Origin: Thalassobacillus_A hwangdonensis
GTDB lineage: Bacteria > Bacillota > Bacilli > Bacillales > Halobacillaceae
Direction: 5' to 3'
DNA length: 64,000 nt
Assembly: GCF_042675915.1 (NCBI RefSeq)
Contig: NZ_JBHTKL010000005.1
Coordinates: 558,001 to 622,000 of the forward strand
The translations under genes and the position numbers were made by a program. The notes beneath the pieces were generated by a model. It was not told the DNA's origin, did no database searches, and was given only the letters and a program-made list of their open reading frames with translations. Positions 23,858-31,791 of this stretch are shown here, piece after piece. Numbering within the stretch: the first letter of the stretch is position 1; the number at the start of each line of letters is the position of its first letter.

Positions 23858-23887
23858 AAAGCGGACCTTCGGAAGGTCCGCTTTTTT
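23858..23887 (+). terminator. Terminator after the antiporter gene
   Basis: AAAGCGGACC (23858-23867) pairs with GGTCCGCTTT (23875-23884), followed by TTTTTT. Confidence 0.88.
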
Positions 23888-23888
23888 A

Positions 23889-23987
23889 CACTTTAAGAAA
23901 GTTTAACTTTATTAAAGGAATAAAGTATAAGAAAATACTAAGGCTTTCGCCATAAGTACTAGGCGACAAGCCAAGTTTTATAATCGC
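23889..23987. repeat. Hairpin element, family 2, copy A
   Basis: Composed of CTTTAAGAAAG and AAAGTTTAACTTT palindromes, then AAAGTATAAGAAAATACTAA, then a hairpin GGCTTtCGCC / GGCGacAAGCC, then CAAGTTTTA. Nearly identical copies are at 37809 and 41904. It lies between the antiporter terminator and the stop of the minus-strand gene. No ORF. Confidence 0.82.
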
Positions 23988-24167
23988 TTATTCTTTTTTG
24001 GCAAGCTCTTCATTCAACTCTTTCAGCTGCTGTTCCATCCTTGCCAGTTGTGCTTCAGCTTTGGCAACGTTCCCGCCAGCCGCTTCAAGCTTATCTAAAT
24101 CTCCCTGAATCCGGATATAATCGAATTTCAATTCTGCAATTTCATCTTTCAGTTCCTGCTTTGTCAT
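23988..24167 (-). CDS. Small coiled-coil protein (SE1832-like)
   Basis: 59 residues beginning MTKQELKDEIAELKFDYIRIQGDLDKLE, predicted to be one long amphipathic helix pair rich in Glu, Lys and Leu. It resembles the staphylococcal/bacillar SE1832 family of unknown function. The start at 24167 has GAGGTGAT upstream; the longer start at 24209 has no site. No membrane segment, no known motif. Confidence 0.75.
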   Translation of the reverse strand: MTKQELKDEIAELKFDYIRIQGDLDKLEAAGGNVAKAEAQLARMEQQLKELNEELAKKE

Positions 24168-24190
24168 GCGATCACCTCGAAAAAAATCTA

Positions 24191-24220
24191 TTGTAGTACT
24201 TCCTTTCATTGTGATATAGT
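24191..24220 (+). promoter_or_regulatory. Candidate promoter for the acetyltransferase gene
   Basis: TTGTAG (24191-24196), 18 bp spacer, TATAGT (24215-24220). About 34 bp before ATG 24254. Confidence 0.4.
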
Positions 24221-24253
24221 AATTTCAATTTATCAAGTGGAGGGGGAGGTAAT

Positions 24254-25084
24254 ATGAAAATTATTGTTCACGAAGATCCTGTAGCCTTTTTGAGAAAAGT
24301 CGAGCCGATGCTACTGGAGGAAGAAGCATTGAATAATCTTCCGTTAGGTATTGTTGGCAGAATGAGGGACTCAGCGGGAGGGGCACATTTACTGACGGTG
24401 GAAGATGAAGGTGAAGTCGTCTTCATGGCGATGCAGACACCTAATCACAATTGGATTTTACCAGCAGGTAATGGAAATGCGGAGGCTGTAGAGAGGTTAG
24501 CAGACTACATTCACGAACATAGCTTTGAAGTGCCGGGAGTCATTGGTGATGAGGCTTCAGCTGGGCTGTTTGCAACCAAATGGAATAAGCTCTCCGGACA
24601 AGAGCCGCAACTACATATGAACCAGCTTATCTACAAACTTACGGCACTTAAGAGTCCATTGAAAGCACCGGGGTTTCTTCGGGTGGCTGCACCAGCAGAC
24701 AAAGCATTGATCATCAATTGGCTCGATTTATTCGGAGTGGAGACAGGTGAAATCTCCATCAGAGAAAATGCCGATGAAATGGCTGAACGAATGATCGATC
24801 AACAGACGATGCATCTCTGGGTCGTGAAAGGGGAACCAGTGTCCATGGTCAATCAGTCAAGAAGTACGAAGCATGGTGCGACGATCAATGCTGTCTATAC
24901 CCCTGATAAACATAAACGGAAGGGTTATGCCTCCAATGCAGTCCATGCCCTGACAGAGAAGCTGCTCAATCAAGGCTATGCCTTCTGCAGTCTCTACACC
25001 GATGCTGCGAATCCTACATCCAACTCGATTTACTCCAAAATCGGTTACGAACCAATCGGAAAATCCATCGTTTATCGGTTCTGA
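24254..25084 (+). CDS. GNAT family N-acetyltransferase
   Basis: 276 residues. The C-terminal half is a GNAT fold with INAVYTPDKHKRKGYASNAVHAL (the acetyl-CoA pyrophosphate loop region) and the ending SNSIYSKIGYEPIGKSIVYRF typical of YjdJ/GNAT_acetyltran proteins. The N-terminal half (about 1-130) is a degenerate GNAT-like domain that likely binds substrate. GGAGGGGGAGG precedes ATG 24254. Substrate unknown. Monocistronic. Confidence 0.8.
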   Translation: MKIIVHEDPVAFLRKVEPMLLEEEALNNLPLGIVGRMRDSAGGAHLLTVEDEGEVVFMAMQTPNHNWILPAGNGNAEAVERLADYIHEHSFEVPGVIGDEASAGLFATKWNKLSGQEPQLHMNQLIYKLTALKSPLKAPGFLRVAAPADKALIINWLDLFGVETGEISIRENADEMAERMIDQQTMHLWVVKGEPVSMVNQSRSTKHGATINAVYTPDKHKRKGYASNAVHALTEKLLNQGYAFCSLYTDAANPTSNSIYSKIGYEPIGKSIVYRF

Positions 25085-25165
25085 TTCCAAGTCTTGTCTA
25101 TACTAAAGGTTTTGGAATAGTGGTAATTTTAGTTTTCAAGGGGATAAATTTGGTGTAGCGTAGTA

Positions 25166-25274
25166 AATATACGAAGACTCCAGCGGGAATAGCACGAGTC
25201 CGAAGACCCCACAGGGAAGCGTTTTTTGCTTCCTGAGGAGGCTGAGGCCGTGCCCGCGGAAAGCGGAGTATATT
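25166..25274 (+). repeat. Palindromic intergenic element, family 1, copy 5
   Basis: Arms AAATATAC (25165-25172) and GTATATT (25268-25274) enclose the forward consensus GACTCCAGCGGGAATAGC, AAGACCCCACAGG, GAGGAGGCTGAGG and CCCGCGGAAAGCGGAG. An inner GGAAGC/GCTTCC hairpin is present. It fills the ~280 bp between two convergent genes; no terminator hairpin other than this element is obvious. Confidence 0.8.
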
Positions 25275-25364
25275 GACGAAGCGAAATTTTTCTATATGAA
25301 AGACCCGATCAAATTCGACTGAATTGATCATGTCTTATTTGAATTACTATTCTTTTTTAATCCT

Positions 25365-26555
25365 TTAGTTTAGTGGCTCCCATTTTTCCGTCTGCTTTCT
25401 GAAATCATTCAGCGTCAGGAAGAAAACTAGGATGAACAAAGCACTTGAAAGCTTGAACAAGGTTGCCGTTTCAACAAAGTTATAAACAAAACCGAGCAGG
25501 AACGCACTCAGGCCAATTCCAAGATCGATGGAAGAATAAAACATACCATTTGCGATTCCACTGCGTGCTGTAGTTGTTTTTGAGATGACCCACGCTTGGA
25601 ATGCAGGCATCATCGAACCGAATCCTAAGCCGAACAATGCTCCTGCAATCACTAGATCCAAGTTGCTGTCGGCGAGCGCCAGCACCCACATGGCAATGAA
25701 AGTAAGTGTTGTACAAGCCATGATCAATTTCCAAGGACCGTGACGATCGAAATATTTCCCTGTCATCGGACGGGAAGCGGTAGCGAGTAATGCATTGAAC
25801 AGGTAGAAAAGGTAGGTGCCTTCCAGCCCTTGTTCATTTCCGAAAATGACGATGTAGGTCACAATCGCTCCGTATCCAAAGGTCGCAAAGAACGTGACCA
25901 TCGCAGGATACCAGCTTCTTTTTTCAATCAACGAACCCATAAATGAAAAGCGCTGCGGGCTTTTCCTGTTTTCAAGGACGCTTTCCGGGGTGTGGAACTT
26001 GGTTAACGAGAACATTCCGAGTGCGATGATTCCAAGCGCCGCCGATACCCAAATCAGCGTATTGAAGGTGTAATTTTGATAAATATAGATTCCGAGACTC
26101 GGTGCAATGATCATCCCTACCGTTACGGAAAGACTGAAGTATCCCATTCCTTCTCCAACACGACGGCGGGGCACAATGTCCACTGCTGCAGTTCCGTTCG
26201 AAGTTGTACTCCATCCCCAGGCAAGACCATGTGCGAACCGAAGAATCAGAAGAATGACGACAACTTGGGTGAACGGGTAAAGCACTGTCATGACAAGTAA
26301 GGAAAAGGATCCGATCATTACCATCCATTTCCTCGCTTGCGTCATCAGAATATGACCGATGAAAGGCCGGATCAGGATGGCAGCAATTGAAAACAATGTA
26401 GTGACAAGCCCAATTTGAACCTTACTAGCACCGATGGATTCGATGTAGGGTGGAAGGTTCGGTAAGATCATTTGAAAACTCATGAATGTGAACAGATTGG
26501 CAAGTAACAAAAAGATGAACGGCCACGTCCAAAGTTTCGGTTTTTGTAGTTCCAT
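25365..26555 (-). CDS. MFS transporter
   Basis: 396 residues, 12 membrane helices, major facilitator superfamily drug:proton-type. An RPFIGH-like motif after helix 2 and RFAHGLAWGWS in helix 4 are seen. AAAGGAG stands 9 bases before the ATG at 26555. Substrate unknown; similar proteins in Bacillus (YfkF/YhhS-like) are annotated as efflux permeases. Followed by a gap with repeat copy 5 rather than a clear terminator. Confidence 0.82.
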   Translation of the reverse strand: MELQKPKLWTWPFIFLLLANLFTFMSFQMILPNLPPYIESIGASKVQIGLVTTLFSIAAILIRPFIGHILMTQARKWMVMIGSFSLLVMTVLYPFTQVVVILLILRFAHGLAWGWSTTSNGTAAVDIVPRRRVGEGMGYFSLSVTVGMIIAPSLGIYIYQNYTFNTLIWVSAALGIIALGMFSLTKFHTPESVLENRKSPQRFSFMGSLIEKRSWYPAMVTFFATFGYGAIVTYIVIFGNEQGLEGTYLFYLFNALLATASRPMTGKYFDRHGPWKLIMACTTLTFIAMWVLALADSNLDLVIAGALFGLGFGSMMPAFQAWVISKTTTARSGIANGMFYSSIDLGIGLSAFLLGFVYNFVETATLFKLSSALFILVFFLTLNDFRKQTEKWEPLN

Positions 26556-26646
26556 ATATGTTTCTCCTTTGATGACAACTCTAATAAACTCTCATCATTC
26601 TATCAGACCAATGCATTCCAAACCATTAAACGGCTTGAAACAGAAA

Positions 26647-26674
26647 AGGTGCGTCACGGAAAGGTAACGCACCT
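26647..26674 (-). terminator. Terminator after the AI-2E family gene region
   Basis: AGGTGCGT (26647-26654) pairs with ACGCACCT (26667-26674). On the minus strand it is followed by TTTTCTG, directly behind the stop at 26680. Confidence 0.75.
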
Positions 26675-26679
26675 GAATT

Positions 26680-27765
26680 CTATGCTTCCTGATGTTTGCG
26701 GTTCTGCCATTCATGATAAAAGTGGCTGACAATCGTCTTGAACACTGCATAAGCCGGGATGACAAACAGTAGTCCAAGAAAGCCTGCAATGCTTCCAGCC
26801 GCCAGGATCAAAGTAATGATCGTCAACGGATGGATGCTTAAAGCCTTCCCCATGACGTTCGGAGAAATGAAATTCCCTTCGATTTGCTGGGCGACGACCA
26901 TGATTATGACCACATATACGGCCATGATTGGTTCTTGGAAAAGCGCAACAAGGATTGCCGGAATCACCGCCAGGAATGGACCAATAAATGGAATGATATT
27001 TGTCACCATCGCAAAAAGTGCCAAGGTCAGTGCATAGTCAAGTTGAATGATCAGATAGCCCACTAAAAGCAGCACACCTACAAAGAAGCTGACGAGCAGC
27101 TGCCCCTGTATGAAAGACTTTAACGTATGGTCGACAGCTTTTGCTAAACGCTCGAAGCTGTTACCTACCTTATCACTCAAATACTGACGGATGAATGGGA
27201 CAAGCTTTTCTCCATCTTTCAATAGGAAAAATAAGAAAAATGGAATCAGTACCAGTGCAAATACAAATCCGACCAGCTGGCTGATGAACATGATGATCAT
27301 GGATGTAGCATCCTGAGCATACTTTTCTACATTGTTCATGATGTTATCGACATTCACTGATTCGGTTATCTGTGAAGGGATGATATTCTGGTTGCTTTGC
27401 CAATACACAATCAGGTTCTGGACGGCATCCACCATTTTCGGAAGATTATCGATCAGTCGAGAGAATTGCTGTTGTGCAATCGGTGCAATGAAATTCGCTA
27501 TGATGAATCCGACAAGGACTAAGAGTAGGAAGACTCCCAGTATTGCTGCAAGTCGTGGAACTTTATAACGTTCTAGAAAATACATGACAGGTCTTGTGAT
27601 GTAGTATAGGATCCCCGCGCCTATCATCGGAACTGCAACTGCACCAATGTAGGCCCACAGTGGGTCAAAAATGAAGTCGATGGCCGAAAGCAGATAAATG
27701 AACAATGCGATCAGAATGGCCATGACCAATAGTTGAAACGAACGCTTATGTACCAAAAACAACAC
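26680..27765 (-). CDS. AI-2E family (DUF20) membrane transporter
   Basis: 361 residues with ~8 membrane helices and a central extramembrane region, as in the AI-2E/YdiK/YtvI permease family. Conserved blocks are NIIPFIGPFLAVIPA and the C-terminal LILAAGSIAGFLGLLFVIPAYAV. Family members export autoinducer-2 or act as Na+(Li+)/H+ antiporters; the substrate here is not predictable. The first codon appears to be TTG at 27765 with AAGGTG four to five bases upstream. Own terminator downstream. Confidence 0.82.
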   Translation of the reverse strand: MLFLVHKRSFQLLVMAILIALFIYLLSAIDFIFDPLWAYIGAVAVPMIGAGILYYITRPVMYFLERYKVPRLAAILGVFLLLVLVGFIIANFIAPIAQQQFSRLIDNLPKMVDAVQNLIVYWQSNQNIIPSQITESVNVDNIMNNVEKYAQDATSMIIMFISQLVGFVFALVLIPFFLFFLLKDGEKLVPFIRQYLSDKVGNSFERLAKAVDHTLKSFIQGQLLVSFFVGVLLLVGYLIIQLDYALTLALFAMVTNIIPFIGPFLAVIPAILVALFQEPIMAVYVVIIMVVAQQIEGNFISPNVMGKALSIHPLTIITLILAAGSIAGFLGLLFVIPAYAVFKTIVSHFYHEWQNRKHQEA

Positions 27766-27874
27766 ACACCTTTTTTAAGAATTTATCACTCTTTGTAATA
27801 CTGAATTCAATTAATAAAGGAATTCGACCTCTTTAATAGAATTATATACCAAAAAGCTAAGTGGGGAGAGAGAA

Positions 27875-28171
27875 ATGATGCAATTTTTATACCGTTTGGA
27901 ACTATTACCCGAATTTGCGGATGAGACAACATGGTCAGCTAAAGAAGAGGAAGTTGTGGGAGATCATTTTAACTATTTAAAATCGTTGAATGAAAAAGGG
28001 ACAGTGGCTCTTGCTGGTCGCACGCTTGTGGAAGGGGACGGGAAGTTCGGCATCGTCATCCTCCAAGCGGAAACAGAGGAGGAAGCCAACGAAATTATGG
28101 AAAATGATCCTGCTGTTTCAGGAAGGCTGATGCAGGCGACACTTTATCCATTCCAGATCGCTCTTTCATAA
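27875..28171 (+). CDS. YciI-like protein
   Basis: 98 residues with a ferredoxin-like YciI fold: HFNYLKSLNEKGTVALAGRTL and a conserved C-terminal DPAVSGRLMQATLYPF. The family has a conserved His/Asp pair and some members are dehydrochlorinase-like, but no function is assigned here. GTGGGGAGAG precedes ATG 27875 (27878 is an alternative). Short, monocistronic; the terminator is not clear. Confidence 0.8.
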   Translation: MMQFLYRLELLPEFADETTWSAKEEEVVGDHFNYLKSLNEKGTVALAGRTLVEGDGKFGIVILQAETEEEANEIMENDPAVSGRLMQATLYPFQIALS

Positions 28172-28270
28172 AATGTGGAAAAACACGCATATTTTTTTTC
28201 TGAATGGGAATACCAAAAGTATAGCAGCTATCAAATGAATAGTACGTCATGTGGTGGGTTCACATTTTTA

Positions 28271-28298
28271 TTGACTTTCCCGACCATCATGGTATGAT
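28271..28298 (+). promoter_or_regulatory. Sigma-A promoter of the riboswitch-terC transcript
   Basis: TTGACT (28271-28276), 16 bp spacer, TATGAT (28293-28298). Transcription would start about 28305, just before the riboswitch. Confidence 0.65.
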
Positions 28299-28320
28299 GA
28301 TTTCAATCATATTTCCTTAC

Positions 28321-28437
28321 TTAAAGGGGAGTAGCTTGGAACAGTAAAGTCGTCATTTCGGGAATTTCCCCGGCTTTACTGGCAACGGATGTTGTAAGCG
28401 AGACCTTTACCACCGTGGTAAAGGTCTGTTTTTTTGG
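28321..28437 (+). promoter_or_regulatory. yybP-ykoY manganese riboswitch with terminator
   Basis: The 5' conserved strand AAAGGGGAGTAGC (28323-28335) and the 3' strand GGATGTTGTAAGCGAGACC (from 28387) match the yybP-ykoY aptamer. The GAGACCTTTACCAC segment is shared with a terminator stem, AGACCTTTACCAC / GTGGTAAAGGTCT (28401-28427), followed by seven T. Mn2+ binding is known to favour read-through into Mn exporter genes. The downstream TerC gene fits. Confidence 0.9.
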
Positions 28438-28489
28438 TCTTTACCGTGCAGGTGGAGACCATTTTTTATTTTCGAAGGAGAGAGAACGA

Positions 28490-29266
28490 ATGGATGCACA
28501 ACTGTTATTGGAATACGGATGGGTCTTGATTGTACTCGTAGGATTGGAAGGGATATTGGCAGCAGACAATGCCCTCGTCCTGGCGATCATGGTCAAACAT
28601 TTGCCGGAAGAAAAACGAAAAAAAGCACTTTTCTATGGACTATTCGGAGCTTTTGTCTTAAGGTTTGGATCCTTATTCATCATTTCCTTCCTCGTCGACG
28701 TCTGGCAGGTGCAGGCGATCGGAGCAGCATACCTGTTGTTCATCTCGATCAAGCACTTGTGGGACAAATGGCGTAAAGGGGATAAAGGGCATGAAGATGA
28801 AGAAAAAGAAGAAGGAGATGGTCCAGGATTCTGGACTACCGTTTTCAAGGTCGAACTTGCTGACCTTGCATTCGCAGTCGACTCGATCCTTGCCGCAGTA
28901 GCACTTGCGGTTGCATTGCCTGAAACAGCATTACCTAATGTAGGAAGTCTTGATGGCGGACAGTTTGCGGTAGTGTTGGCAGGTGGTATGATTGGAATCA
29001 TCATCATGCGTTATGCAGCGAACATTTTCGTCAACTTGTTGAAAACCCGTCCCGGGCTTGAAGTTGCTGCATTCGTCATCGTCGGATGGGTTGGTGTGAA
29101 ACTGCTAGTCCAAGTATTGGCACACCCGAATGTCCAAGTGCTGGATGAGCATTTCTCCCATTCAGCAGGATGGAAAATCACCTTCTACGTAATTCTTGTA
29201 TTGATTGCATTAGGTGGCTGGTTCCTATCTCCTAAAAAAGAAGTGGAACAAGAAACTAATAGCTGA
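28490..29266 (+). CDS. TerC-family membrane protein, probable Mn2+ exporter (YkoY-like)
   Basis: 258 residues with ~7-8 membrane helices. TerC hallmarks: LVGLEGILAADNALVLAIMVKHLP near the start (ADN is the metal-binding motif) and a second half-motif VELADLAFAVDSILAAVAL. An acidic cytoplasmic loop (KGHEDEEKEEGDG) may also bind metal. B. subtilis YkoY/YceF export manganese and help metalate exoenzymes (established). ATG 28490 has AAGGAGAG; the longer frame starts inside the terminator. Control by the upstream Mn riboswitch agrees with the function. Confidence 0.92.
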   Translation: MDAQLLLEYGWVLIVLVGLEGILAADNALVLAIMVKHLPEEKRKKALFYGLFGAFVLRFGSLFIISFLVDVWQVQAIGAAYLLFISIKHLWDKWRKGDKGHEDEEKEEGDGPGFWTTVFKVELADLAFAVDSILAAVALAVALPETALPNVGSLDGGQFAVVLAGGMIGIIIMRYAANIFVNLLKTRPGLEVAAFVIVGWVGVKLLVQVLAHPNVQVLDEHFSHSAGWKITFYVILVLIALGGWFLSPKKEVEQETNS

Positions 29267-29272
29267 TCAAAG

Positions 29273-29303
29273 AAGTCGTGCCGAACAGGCACGGCTTTTT
29301 TTA
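29273..29303 (+). terminator. Terminator after terC
   Basis: AAGTCGTGCC (29273-29282) pairs with GGCACGGCTT (29288-29297), followed by TTTTTTT. Confidence 0.88.
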
Positions 29304-29307
29304 TTCT

Positions 29308-29335
29308 TAGTAGGTACTTGGCGACACTGCAGTTT
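29308..29335. repeat. Fragment of hairpin element family 2
   Basis: TACTTGGCGACACTGCAGTTTT resembles the 3' third of family 2 (TACTTGGCGACAAGCCAAGTTTT). The left part is missing. Confidence 0.4.
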
Positions 29336-29398
29336 TTTAAATGCAGGAACAATGTCAGTAAAGGGAGAATGTATTTAGTAAACAGAGGAGGGAATACG

Positions 29399-29863
29399 AT
29401 GAAACAAGAAACGATAAATAATTACCGTCAATTAGAGAACTGGCTGAGTGAATTGAAGCAAATCCCTGAAAAGGAATTCTACGCTCCGATGGAGGAAGGA
29501 AAATGGTCGTTGGCAGCATTAGTTTCCCACTTTAAATATTGGGATGACTTCGTCCTGCAGTATCGCCTTAAACCAATTGTTGAGAATCGCCCGATTGAAG
29601 ATGTTCGTGTGACGGAAAAGGAAATGAATGAGAAGGCAGAGGCGCATGCGCATAGTGGGATTGATCAAGATGCGCTTGTTGACGAGGTCATCGCTAAAAG
29701 ACATGAAGTGGTCGGACTGCTGGAGGAGATCACTGAAGATAAATTTGGTGAGCCTGTCTCGTTGGGGGACCGTTCCATTACAGTCAAAGAATATATCGAT
29801 GGCCTGACTGAACATGATGACCATCATCGAAAGCAAGTGGAAAGCATCACTAGTGTATCGTAA
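29399..29863 (+). CDS. DinB-like four-helix metalloprotein
   Basis: 154 residues, all-helical DinB/YfiT-like fold. The likely metal ligands are His in LVSHFKYWD and the DDHHRKQ cluster near the C-terminus. Many family members are thiol- (bacillithiol-) dependent transferases, others unknown. AGAGGAGGG precedes ATG 29399; the longer frame from 29318 begins in the repeat fragment. Monocistronic. Confidence 0.82.
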   Translation: MKQETINNYRQLENWLSELKQIPEKEFYAPMEEGKWSLAALVSHFKYWDDFVLQYRLKPIVENRPIEDVRVTEKEMNEKAEAHAHSGIDQDALVDEVIAKRHEVVGLLEEITEDKFGEPVSLGDRSITVKEYIDGLTEHDDHHRKQVESITSVS

Positions 29864-29926
29864 ATTGGTTTGCAATGTTCGAGTAAGGGAAAACTATAGG
29901 AAATAAAGGGGTGGAGGTGTTAAAGG

Positions 29927-30115
29927 ATGGGGAAAGCTGTAGATAATCCTGCTCAACAGTTCCATTACATCAAAAATCGTATTAAGATGCTGAACCAGGT
30001 TGTGGAAACGATGGATGAAGAGATTAGTGAAGATGATTTTGACAGACTGCTTGATATGATCGGTCAGCTTCATCAAAAGATGGAGCGCTTTAAAAAGGAT
30101 TGGAATGGTTCGTGA
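29927..30115 (+). CDS. Small helical protein (SE1561-like)
   Basis: 62 residues, no membrane segment, two amphipathic helices with an acidic centre (ETMDEEISEDDFDRLLDMI). It resembles the SE1561 family of small Firmicute proteins with unknown function. GGTGGAGGTG lies upstream of ATG 29927. Its stop overlaps the start of the next gene in GTGA, suggesting coupling. Confidence 0.72.
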   Translation: MGKAVDNPAQQFHYIKNRIKMLNQVVETMDEEISEDDFDRLLDMIGQLHQKMERFKKDWNGS

Positions 30116-30732
30116 AGAAGTCCAGGGCTTTTCTTGCCATTGTGTGGCTGGCTTTTATCGGGTATGCGGTATGGTTTTCGCCGGAAGGGAATGGGCCATA
30201 CTTAAAGCAGCTGCTGTCAATGGATTCTCCAGACCCATTACTTCTTGCAGTTTTCAGCCTATTAGGGGTATTCCCTATGCTGTATGCCTCATTGTTGCTT
30301 CGGATGGATAATGGGGCAGTACCTGCATGGCCTTTTGTCGCTGGATCCTTTTTCTTAGGAGCATTTGCACTCCTTCCTTACTACATAATAGCCTCAGATC
30401 AGCCGAAACGAACATTGCGGACGCCATCATGGTTGTTGACTATCATTACAAGCAGCGTATTTCTAGGACTCCTTACGTTAGCAGTTCTGGCTCTGGTCGG
30501 TTATGGAGTGACGACTGAAAGTTTCGTTGTTTATCAGGAAGCTTTCCAGACATCCCAGTTTGTCCATATCATGACGATTGATTTTTTTGTGTTGTACCTT
30601 CTGTCGATTTATGGAGCTTACTTTCATGTACAGCAGAGCGGCCAAAGGGCAGCTTCACCATTTCTTGCAATCATCCCTATTCTTGGTCTGATCGGTTACT
30701 TGTTCCTCCAAAATAGAAAGAACAACGAATAA
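30112..30732 (+). CDS. Six-helix integral membrane protein, unknown function
   Basis: 206 residues with about six membrane helices (for example AFLAIVWLAFIGYAVWF, PLLLAVFSLLGVFPML, FLAIIPILGLIGYLFLQ). No family was recognised. GTG 30112 is chosen because it overlaps the upstream stop (GTGA); TTG 30100 abuts the AAAAAGGA site and is less likely. Second gene of a two-gene unit with the small helical protein. Confidence 0.65.
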   Translation: MKKSRAFLAIVWLAFIGYAVWFSPEGNGPYLKQLLSMDSPDPLLLAVFSLLGVFPMLYASLLLRMDNGAVPAWPFVAGSFFLGAFALLPYYIIASDQPKRTLRTPSWLLTIITSSVFLGLLTLAVLALVGYGVTTESFVVYQEAFQTSQFVHIMTIDFFVLYLLSIYGAYFHVQQSGQRAASPFLAIIPILGLIGYLFLQNRKNNE

Positions 30733-30758
30733 AAACTCGCCGACAGGGCGAGTTTTTA
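30731..30758. terminator. Bidirectional terminator
   Basis: AAAAACTCGCC (30731-30741) pairs with GGCGAGTTTTT (30747-30757). It serves the membrane protein gene and the convergent cydB. Confidence 0.85.
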
Positions 30759-30761
30759 TTT

Positions 30762-31787
30762 TTAATCCTGTTTCAAGTAACGTTCGTCCTTCAGGAACAA
30801 TCTCCAGAAGAAAATGAAAGCTGGCACAAGAATGGTCAGCCCTACACCATAAGCAACGAGCAGGGAGTAGAACATTGATGGATTCGTGAACCCTGCATTA
30901 GCTGTCAGATGAGGATAAATCATATAAGGAAGGTGAGCAGATCCGTACGCGTAGATTGCGAACCCGTATTGCAGGATGACGAAAACTACGGCATAGCGAA
31001 AAAGTCCGCGATTACCGGATGAATCTTTGAGGAACAATGCGAGATAACCTAATACGAAAAGAATGAATGACATTCCGAATCCATAACTGTTGGCTTTCAC
31101 ATTGTCCAGGAACCATGAGGCTTCAGGCACCAAAGTGAAAAGGGTGATGACTGCAATGACAATGGTGATCGGTCCCAGCCATATGGCGTGCTTCCGGTAC
31201 GTAGCTGTCGCTGTCTTATCTCCGGATGCATGCGCATAATCAGCCAGGAATAAAGCAGATAGGAACAGCTCGGTACATAATCCGAACAGGATATGCGAGT
31301 AGGTGGTGAAACTTGTTAGAAGCTTACCGTACAACAAATTTGGAGTATCGACTTCCATGATGATGAATCCACCAAGCGTAACCGGCAGGATGCTGACGAG
31401 CAATGCCGGAATCAGCAGTCCGGTAATTCCTGAGATGATCTGGAGCAGACGTCCGAACCGTTTAACGGAATGGGAAAACACCATGAATGTCGTACGGATG
31501 GTCAGCAGGATCAACCCTAAACCGATCGGTAGGATGAAGAGCACACCAAGCATCGACGCTGCAAATGGGAAGAAGCTGAATAACGCGACGACAAATAGGA
31601 CAAGGAAGACATTCGTCACTTCCCACGTCGGTGAGAGGAAGCGGTTGGCAATCAAGGAAGCACGCGAATTGTCCTTACCTCCATAAATCATCCCCCAAAA
31701 TCCAGCCCCAAAGTCGAGGGAGCCCAACATGGCGTAGATATAAAGGAAAGTCCACAAGATCGTAATTGCAATAATCGATTCCTGCAT
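30762..31787 (-). CDS. cydB: Cytochrome bd-type oxidase subunit II
   Basis: 341 residues with ~8-9 membrane helices. The N-terminal LDFGAGFWGMIYG and the internal SHILFGLCTELFLSALFLADYA regions are typical of CydB. With CydA it forms a membrane quinol oxidase that reduces O2 to water without proton pumping. AAGGAGGTG sits 8 bases before the ATG at 31787 and overlaps the cydA stop region, so the two are tightly coupled. No cydX, cydC or cydD is adjacent, like the B. subtilis ythAB locus. Confidence 0.88.
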   Translation of the reverse strand: MQESIIAITILWTFLYIYAMLGSLDFGAGFWGMIYGGKDNSRASLIANRFLSPTWEVTNVFLVLFVVALFSFFPFAASMLGVLFILPIGLGLILLTIRTTFMVFSHSVKRFGRLLQIISGITGLLIPALLVSILPVTLGGFIIMEVDTPNLLYGKLLTSFTTYSHILFGLCTELFLSALFLADYAHASGDKTATATYRKHAIWLGPITIVIAVITLFTLVPEASWFLDNVKANSYGFGMSFILFVLGYLALFLKDSSGNRGLFRYAVVFVILQYGFAIYAYGSAHLPYMIYPHLTANAGFTNPSMFYSLLVAYGVGLTILVPAFIFFWRLFLKDERYLKQD

Positions 31788-31791
31788 CCCA

